Source of the DNA: Tetracladium setigerum | Taxonomy: Eukaryota > Ascomycota > Leotiomycetes > Helotiales | Direction of reading: 5' to 3' | Assembly: GCA_031472005.1 (NCBI GenBank) | Contig: PZJY01000005.1 | Span: 2,604,001 to 2,668,000 of the forward strand | Length of the DNA stretch: 64,000 nucleotides | Part shown: piece by piece, positions 56,563 through 64,000 of the stretch | Layout: each line of letters begins with the position of its first letter | Numbering within the stretch: the first letter of the stretch is position 1 | Made by a program: the position numbers and the translations under genes | The notes under the pieces: model-generated | Database searches by the model: none | What the model was told of the DNA's origin: nothing | The model's input: only the letters and a program-made list of their open reading frames with translations

Positions 56563-56961
56563 AATTAGGTGGAGCGGGATGTTTCCGGAGGTGAGGAGGA
56601 GATGGTCGATTGGTGAAGAATATGAAGGCTGGTGGTGGCAAGTTCGTTCTCTACTCTGTGTGGTGTTATGTTGGATTCCCTTTGTTTTGTTTTTGTTTTG
56701 GCGTTTTTCGGGGGAGGATAGATGAGAATCTTGGAGCGACGGCGTATGGGATTGTAAATACTACCTACGGGTTGTAAGGATTCAGCAGTATAACGTACAC
56801 ACACCTTTTAATTGGTATCCGTGATACCTCAAACATGCAATCTCTAGGAAATAAAGGCAAACTTACAGCATTTGTAAAAGCTTCCAACAGTTGAGCTCAT
56901 GTCGCCGTACACTATCCTCGCAGTAGTACCACTGTGTATAAAATTTTACATTTCTTTTACA
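56563..56961. other. Convergent intergenic region
   Basis: The 399-bp gap holds 3' flanks of the hypothetical gene and of the first ACS-type transporter. No feature is seen. Confidence 0.5.
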
Positions 56962-58888
56962 TCACAGCATGAAAATAAATGTACCCTCATTACTGCCTCT
57001 CTTCCTCTTCCCACTCGTCTTCCCAACAAGACCCTCTCCCTCGTCCTCATCCTCCTCCTCATTAATCTCAACATACTCCGTCCTCCCCACCCTCGCATTC
57101 GCCCTCGCCAGATAAAACCTCAACACCCCCGCCAGCACAGCCACCAAAACCATGGCAGCAGCACAAACAGTCATCCCCTTCAAAAACAAAGGTCCATCCT
57201 CATCTGGATACAACCTCGTTCCCAACAGAGGTCCACACTGTCCAATAATCTGTAACATTGCGAACCCCACGCCTCGTGCCTCCTCACTCTGCTGATTGTT
57301 AATATTCCATGTTATTATGATCGTGATAACGGAGAAGAATCCAATACAAGCTGGGAAGATCCCGATATAACGCCACCAGATAGACCAATTGAGCAGGCCG
57401 GAAATTGCGATGAGGGCATAGCCTGTGAAGGAGAGGAGGGCGTGGAAAATTATGTATGGAGAGCGGGATTGGTGGCGATCGGAGAAGTATGCAGTTAGAA
57501 GGACGATGAGGAAGGATAACAGGTAGGGTGGAGCGGAGAGAGCTTGGGATTTCAAGGGTGAGTGGCCCATTTCATGGAGGATTGTTGGAGGAAGATGGGA
57601 AGTGAGGAGAAAGCCATGTTGGTGAAGAAGAACATTAGGGCTGTTAGCCAGGATTTGGGATCTTGGATGGTGGCGAGTAGGATTTTGGCTTTAGAAAAGG
57701 GTTGTTGGGGCGTGGATGGGCGGTCTTTGCGTAGACGGAGACGGGCAACTCGTTTTTCGCGCCGGGAAAGGTAGGGTGCTGTGGAGGGGGAGTCGGGGAT
57801 GATGTGGTAGGCTAGAACGGCTACTAGAATGGAGGGGAAGCCTTCAAGGAGAAAGAGAAGTCGCCAGGGTGAGATGGGTGTGTGGGAGGAGAGTTTGATT
57901 ATTGCCCATGCTAATGTGCTAGCAAATGATGTCGCCAGTGGAGCAGCGGAGATGAAGAGACCAGTTCGGAGGGCGAGTTCCGAGCGTTTAAAGAAGAATG
58001 ATAGATAGAATGGTATTCCTGTCTTTGGACCTGTTAGCCGTATTTTCATGTGAAGTATGTGGAGTTTGACAGGTAGGTGACATACAAAACCAGCCTCTCC
58101 AATTCCCAATAATATCCTTAAAACAATCAATGAAGCAAAAGAAGTAGATATCGCTTGCAAACTAGCAACGATCCCCCAGGAAAGCACCAAACCAGTGACA
58201 TAGATATGCGCTGGTATGATTTTCCAAAGGATAGACATCCATTCAAACAGAATGTAGGAGATATAAAAAGCTGTTAAGACCCATTCGAACTGGCCCGAAG
58301 ACAGATTCAAATCTTTCGACAGACCTGCTATTCGTGCATTTCCAATATCTAAGAAGAGAGCTAAGTGTTAGTTATATATATATTGATTGAGGAGGGGAGG
58401 GGGAGAAGAAGGAGAGGAGACAAACTTGAACGATCCAGAAAACTAAGCATATAGAGTAGCGCAACGAAAAGAACCAATTTCCTATCGAATTTCCGAAGTA
58501 CAGCCCTCTCCTCATCTGGGGTGTAGAGTTGATATGATTGCACCGTCGAAACACTGGCTCTTCGCCCGCTTCTACTATATCTTTCCTCCTCATCCTCATC
58601 TTCGTCCTCCTCCTCATCATCCGTTCCATCATCTCCTCCCTCATGCCCAAAAGTATCTCCCTTCTCCCCACGGTTCCCTCCCTTCCGCAGTCTCGATTGT
58701 AGCTTATAACTCTCGCCCACTCCCCTCCCACCACCACCAAGTTCTACATCCGAATCGGAATCCGAACCATCGGAATTTGGCGTTAAACGCGTATTAGACG
58801 GTGAGCTCGAGTCGGGGGAATGTTGAGCGGAAGGGATGACGTTAGTGTTGATTGTTGTGCGGAGAGGTTGGGAGGAGAAGGATTCCAT
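56962..58888 (-). CDS. MFS transporter, anion:cation symporter (ACS/allantoate permease-like) type, with apparent frameshift
   Basis: Exon 1 (58888-58426) encodes a long Ser- and acid-rich cytosolic N-terminus (EEDEDEDEEE run) and helix 1 up to FLDRS. Exon 2 starts at 58348 with NIGNARIAGLSKDLNL, the ACS-family signature. A further intron lies at about 58086-58040, with the exact join uncertain. The frame breaks near 57587-57591: FSSLPIFL is in one frame and TILHEMGHSPLKSQALSAPPYL in the other, and one added C gives the classical FLPTILHEMG motif. The C-terminal helices and acidic tail follow to 56962. Substrates of the family are vitamins, allantoate and organic acids; the one here is unknown. 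Confidence 0.78.
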
Positions 58889-59885
58889 AATGAATGCTAC
58901 TGCTGCTACTGCTGGTGGTGATATGGTGTGTGAGAGACGAACGGCATCACAGCCAACATGGGTGAATGTTATGTTCCCGGCTTCCAGCAGGAAGGGAGAG
59001 AGAGTGGTGGTGGGGTGAAGCTGGGCTGTCGCTGTCGTCCCAACTTCTGGGGCTGCATGACAGGGATGTGAGCTTCCTGCGGCAAGCTTCCCCGGAACTC
59101 GCGATGGCGGGTGGCCATTGACACGATGTGTTGTTGGATGGTTGTTTACAGTACTTTGCCAAATGTTCTGGACAGCACAAACAGTACGTCAAGTATAATT
59201 AAACTTAGAGAGTGTTGTATAATAACAACTAGAACAGTAATGCGGAATTTAATTAACATTGATATAATTATTTACTTAACTAATAACGTCGTCCAAATAT
59301 TGTTCCACCTCCTCCTATATCCCCCTTAACCGAGCTATTTACAAATGCGATACATACTTAACTATTCCTGACAGCTTTCGAGACACTTTTCACAATGCCT
59401 CATTAAGCTTGCTTGTAAAGGTAATTTCCTGGCGACGTACTTAAATTTTTTGCTTCGGGATTTCAGTAAGTCTTGGCATATTTGGCTAGGCTGGGGGGAT
59501 GTAGGCTATTGATGGGATTCAACCTTGTTTGTTCATACAGATAAGTGGAGAGATTGAGCTTTCATGTAGCAATTAAGCGTTCCGTAATTTTCAAAGCTAG
59601 TGGCGCGGATCAAAGAGAATAAACTTGCAGAGGTGATCACGTAACAAACGAGTCCAACAAAAATTCCATCACATATCGCTAAGTACAAAGCGAAAAAAAC
59701 CGTGGCATCATTAAGCTGAACAGAATCCCAAATACTGGGTTATCGCAGCCGTACACGATTGTACTATTTTTGTCTTGGTAACGACAGTCCAAACTTCCCC
59801 AATAGTCAACCGCACTCCCCCTCCCTCAAAAAACACTGTTGAGATTCTCTACAGATGTTTCAACATTCCGCCGTGCGAGCAGTAC
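58889..59885. other. Intergenic region between the two ACS-type transporters
   Basis: About 1 kb with the promoter of the first transporter and the 3' flank of the second, both on the minus strand. AT-rich from 59160 to 59420. No gene is seen. Confidence 0.45.
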
Positions 59886-61559
59886 CTAGAGGACGTAACG
59901 AAATCGAGGATTCTACAGTAAAAGGGTCAGCCGCAAATAAGTCAAAGGATGGAGATTACTCACCTCAAAGTCCGTAAGATCTGCACCTTCATTTTCAGGC
60001 TCGGTGTTTTGTTCATCATTCAGGGCAGCCTCATCTCTCTTTTTGTTTCTCCACGTAAGCAGGCACCTAAGGCACATTGCCAGAACTGCCTGGGAAACTG
60101 CACAACTGAGGACCACTATACAACCAGTCCTGTAGACGGGTGCTTCTCGAGCCAAGAAAGCGTGTGGTCCAATAATATTACCTGCACAATAGGCAATAAA
60201 CACAAGACCCGAGGCAGTCGTTCGCTTGGTATAACCGCCCATGTTGGCGGCGGGCATTTGAAGGGCAAGGACAAGAGGCTCAACGTAGGAGCCCAACATG
60301 TAAAAGCCGAAAAGAAGGCCGACTAGTTGCTCCTTCCTATCAAGTGTCAACATCAAGCTGATACCAAGAATTGTTGGTATCAGATACACAGCCATGATAA
60401 TTGTCCGGATGTTGCGGAATTTGGAAGCGAGAAAAGTGCCGGTCAAAACGAAGAAAACAGTGAACGCTCCTTGTGGAATTCCAAGGGCAACAGTCTTGAG
60501 AGGATCCTTGACGAGTCCTTTGATGATCAATCTCCCAAAGCTGGCCACACCACCATTCATCACTTCATTGAGAAGCATGAACGCTGTCAAGAGCCAGACT
60601 TGAGGATCGATGAAAGCTTCCTTGATTTGATTCCACTTGATAGATCTGTTCAGAACGCCAGTACGTGCTTGTCGGGCACGGCCAATGAGTATAGCTTTCT
60701 CTTCAATTGAGAATCGTTTTGCCGTCAGGATATCGTCTGGAAGGAAAGTCAAGAGGACCACGCCCCATACGATTGTGAGTCCGCCGCAAATGAGGAATAT
60801 CGCCTTCCACATTGGAAAGCCATTGATCTGACCGATTGCATAGCTGAGCACCCCGCCCATCATGGATCCGATTCCATTACAGCAATAGAAGATACCAGCT
60901 CTGAATGGCTGGTCGGAGCGAATATACCTGCAAACTAGGTTAATTTGATATTTGGCAATGCAAAAGGTATAGAAGTAATTACCACATGGAAACAATCATC
61001 ATGAAACAGGTGGTAACTGGAGCTTCAAAGAACCCAAGAAAGAATCTACAGGCCGCGAGTCCAGGGAAGTCTTTGCAAGCCGCTGTGAGCATTAGAACAC
61101 TTCCCAACAAATCACACAGGTGCTGACGACTTTAGCCAGACGTGTCTTTTGAGCGAGAAAGATCCATGGGTATTCCGCGAAGAGATAGGCAAAGTAGAAG
61201 ATGCTTGCGAACCAGGAGTATTGATTTTGAGTCATCTTCGTGCTAGTGAACAGGTCGAAAACGGCTGCGTATGCCATGGCTTGTTTATCAATGTATTGGA
61301 GAAAGTACGTTCCGGCTAGAAGGGGTAGCAGGACAAGATCAACCTTGCGAACAAGACGTTTCTGACGGGCTTCGTCTTGAAGGAGCTCGTGGAGATATTC
61401 GTGACTGATGTCGTGTTGTCGTAAGAATATCTCAGTAGCATCGAGATATTTGACTTCTCCTTCAGTGATCGAGCCTTTGCCACTGGTGTTTATGTCCAGC
61501 TTCAACTCTGATGGAACCTTGCCTTCGTCGACATTCGCTTGAGAAATATCTTTAGACAT
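59886..61559 (-). CDS. MFS transporter, ACS (allantoate/nicotinate permease-like) type, with apparent frameshift
   Basis: ATG 61559 starts MSKDISQANVDEG. The first helices (LLPLLAGTYFLQYIDKQAMAYA, YSWFASIFYFAYLFAEYPW) match the Tna1/Dal5-type ACS family. The frame breaks at the CCC run 61103-61105: VSTCVICW continues as GSVLMLTAACKDFPGL only if one G is added. The exon ends at 60983 and joins YIRSDQPFRAGIFY at 60927. The main exon ends at 59964, and a last 27-nt exon (59912-59886) encodes NPRFRYVL then stop, the usual ACS C-terminus. It is divergent from a carboxylesterase gene, suggesting linked uptake and hydrolysis of an ester or acid. Confidence 0.82.
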
Positions 61560-62247
61560 AGCTGTAGATGGAATAAGAGAGACTGGTGAGTAGATAAATT
61601 CTTAAGAAAATAAAGATTTTGTCGCTATGAAGGCAGAACAAAAAATCGCAAAGTCGTTTTGATGTGACAATGTGAAGAAATCTTATTTCGTGGGATTAAC
61701 AACTACAACTTATATCTCAGATATCACTCATACGTCTACCGAACCTTATCAGTATCTCCTTTTGAATTGAATGATTATAATCAAGATCTGGTCGATGGTT
61801 TTGCCTATCTTACCTCTCACATGACTCGATTCGAACCTGGCAATCAAGTGGTTGTGGCATTCAAAGGTTCGGAGATAGTATCCGACTATTGCGATAGCTT
61901 CCGAACGCAACCACACTCATGATTTATCAACGGAGTCGGCAATTTAATTTCTGGTAATGGCCGATTCCATTTCCTGTAATCTTCAGCGACTGTGTAGAAA
62001 CCCGAAAGTCCGACTGGTAACAGTCTTTGGGCGGAAAAGTCAGGCTTCGGCCGACTCACAAACGATAAGCTCTTTGTTCTTGATCATAGGTAGATGAGAA
62101 TTTGGAAGACGCCAATGATATCTAATCGAAGATATCACGATATAACGTTTCATTTTGAAATTCTTGCTCCTGGAACCGATTTATCGTTGTTACTTTCACC
62201 ACAAACTACAACTTTTCATACAAAGACAACAAACCGGATCTTACATC
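61560..62247. promoter_or_regulatory. Divergent promoter of ACS transporter and carboxylesterase, rich in CGG/CCG sites
   Basis: Within 688 bp: inverted repeat GTTCGGA (61867-61873) / TCCGAAC (61900-61906); CGGAGATAGTATCCG (61870-61884), i.e. CGG-N9-CCG; CGGAGTCGG at 61931-61939; a TCGGC/GCCGA pair downstream of it; and the palindrome TCGGCCGA at 62047-62054. Such triplet clusters suggest Zn2Cys6 control of both genes. Confidence 0.5.
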
Positions 62248-63945
62248 ATGGGTGCAAACTCGGGCAATTATCCTCGCGTACAACTCCCACAGGGAATAAT
62301 TATTGGTCGCACCTTGAGTGAGAAATTGCCTCGGCCAGTCGATGCTTTTCGAGGTATACCTTACGCTCTTCCTCCCACAGGTGATCGTCGATTTCGACCA
62401 GCAAAAAGAGTCCAGCCTAATCCTGGTACGGAGGTTGATGCTTCTCAATATGGCCCTGCTTCTCCTGGCAAACAACTCATCTCAAATGGCCAACAAGTCG
62501 CGTACAGTGAGGATTGTCTTACTTTAAATATATTTCGACCAGCCAGCGAACCAAGAAGTACTTCTTCGAATCTTCTACCAGTAGCTGTGTATATCCATGG
62601 CGGAGCTTTCAATCGGGGAACTGCTTCTATGCACAACACCGCATCAATGGTGGCGTGGTCAGATCGCCCATTTCTTGCAGTATCCTTCAACTACCGACTT
62701 GGGGCACTTGGGTTCCTACCATCTTCGGCAATAGCTAAAGAAGGATCTCTCAATCTGGGTCTCAGAGACCAGATACTTGTGCTCGAATGGATAAGAGACA
62801 ATATCGTCGAGTTTAGCGGCAATCCAAATTCAGTGACGCTGATTGGAGTTTCCGCAGGTGCTCATTCTGTTAGTGTTCCAGACTTTACTTGAGATTTACG
62901 ACGTATATTAATACTTTGTGTAGATTGGCCATCACTTGATGAACTATACGGAACATCAAGCGCCTCTTTTCCACCGAGTCGTGATCGAATCTGGAGCACC
63001 AACCTCACGTGCGGTGCGCCATTACGATGCAGACATACATGAAGCACAATTCCAAGATTTACTGCGAGAAGTCGAATGTCCCGATGACTTACCTGACGCT
63101 GAGATCGTTCCATTCCTGAGATCGGTCTCGTTTGAAAGAATGACTGCGGCGCAAATTGCCGTCTTTGACAAATATAGTCCCTCGTTAAGATGGGCTTTCC
63201 AACCAGCCATCGATGGAGAGATTATCCCCAGGTCTCCACTCCAAACTTGGAAGTCTGGTAGGTGGCACAAGGTTCCTATCATGACTGGCTTCACTCGAAA
63301 TGAAGGGTCTTTGTACGTCAACAAGGACATCAACACGTCTGCCGAATTTACGAATTTCTTCACTGAGCTTCTTTCCGAGCACGAAGAGAGGCACGTTGCA
63401 GCCATCGAGACTACATATCCCGATCCCCTGGAATCAACGAACATGCTGTACAAAGAGGATAGGGAAGGAGTGGGCAAACAGTTCAAGCGTACAGAAGCTG
63501 CGTACGCCAATTATGCCTATCAAGCCCCAGTCCGGCAAACAGCAGAATTTGCTGCCGCAGCGGGAGTGCCTACGTACTTGTTTCAATGGGCGTTGGAAAG
63601 TTCGGTAATAGAAGGAGCAAGACATGCGGATAATATGCGCTACGAGACCTGTGATCCCAGCGTCATGATCATTTCTCCTGCACTTGCAACACTTGCGAGA
63701 AGCTTGAACGCATACATGGCAGGATTTATTACAGATGGTGACCCAAACGTTGCGAGGACCGCTCTTCTGGAGATGCCACAATGGGAACCCTATGTCGTTG
63801 AATCGCCCCGAGCAATGGTGTTCGGGTTGGATAACAAGGAGCTCGTCGGGGAAGGCCCGGGACCGCTGCCCAGGTCATGGATGATACTTGGGCCAAGAAG
63901 GAGTCGGAGTTCTGGTGGGGTATAGTAGGAAAGTCTTCGAATTGA
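62248..63945 (+). CDS. Type-B carboxylesterase/lipase (apparent frameshift near the C-terminus)
   Basis: Exon 1 (62248-62868) starts MGANSGNYPRVQLP and carries FRGIPYALPPTGDRRF, SEDCLTLNIFRP, the oxyanion motif HGGAF and the nucleophile elbow GVSAGAHS. Exon 2 starts at 62924 with IGHHLMNY and contains the probable acidic residue in FTRNEGSLY. At the CCCGGG run 63856-63861 the frame shifts: the first frame ends at 63923-63925 in a poor Arg/Ser tail. The other frame reads TAAQVMDDTWAKKESEFWW, the usual C-terminus, to TGA 63943-63945, so one missing base is likely. The enzyme hydrolyses carboxylic esters. No signal peptide is visible. It is divergent from an ACS transporter. Confidence 0.85.
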
Positions 63946-64000
63946 AGCAAGTTTCCTTGACGTATATTATCAATCACTTGACTATTGTCAACCACTGCTA

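Noticed and set aside
61829..61850. GATTCGAACC resembling a tRNA B-box/T-loop on the minus strand
   Set aside because: Flanking bases cannot form a T-arm stem and no acceptor or anticodon arm is found.

Overview
The window looks like chromosomal DNA of a filamentous ascomycete (Pezizomycotina), possibly Leotiomycetes; the class is a guess. Supporting signs are short spliceosomal introns (about 44-120 nt, GT...AG, often with a CTAAC/CTGAC branch-like motif), a HET-domain gene, HsbA-type cell-surface proteins, F-box and C2H2 proteins, a saponin-hydrolase-like protein and several fungal MFS families. No rRNA, tRNA, CRISPR or transposon is supported. About 25 protein genes were assembled by joining exons by hand; most splice junctions were checked for phase.

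Layout. 1-5.3 kb: 5' part of a DUF336/GlcG-like gene, a HET-domain gene and a FYVE protein of the Pep7/Vps19 type. 5.5-14.2 kb: a conserved housekeeping block of MET8 (siroheme synthesis), LAT1 (pyruvate dehydrogenase E2) and SEC7 (Arf-GEF). 14.7-19 kb: an unrecognised protein with 21-residue repeats, and an F-box protein. 19.8-26 kb: a 12-exon gene for an unrecognised protein of about 1,805 residues. 27.6-41.5 kb: GH5 hydrolase, C2H2 protein, two divergent HsbA-like surface proteins, a C2H2 gene with an in-frame stop, a single-pass membrane protein and a GT4 glycosyltransferase. 42-50 kb: large C2H2 protein, DHA-type MFS transporter with a GC-AG intron, saponin-hydrolase-like membrane protein. 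50.4-64 kb: salicylate-hydroxylase-like FAD monooxygenase divergent from a dienelactone-hydrolase-like gene, an unknown protein, two ACS-type MFS transporters, and a type-B carboxylesterase divergent from the second transporter.

Working together. The FAD monooxygenase and dienelactone-hydrolase-like genes share a 539-bp promoter carrying nested inverted repeats with a CGG-N7-CCG core, which suggests a co-regulated aromatic-compound catabolic pair. The carboxylesterase and ACS transporter share a 688-bp promoter also rich in CGG/CCG half-sites, which would fit ester uptake and hydrolysis. These links are inference.

A window-wide oddity: at least five otherwise well-conserved genes each appear to lack one base, in or beside a short G/C run, and three or four further genes show other single-step frame changes. 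This looks more like consensus error than biology, but it means several reading frames here are broken as given.
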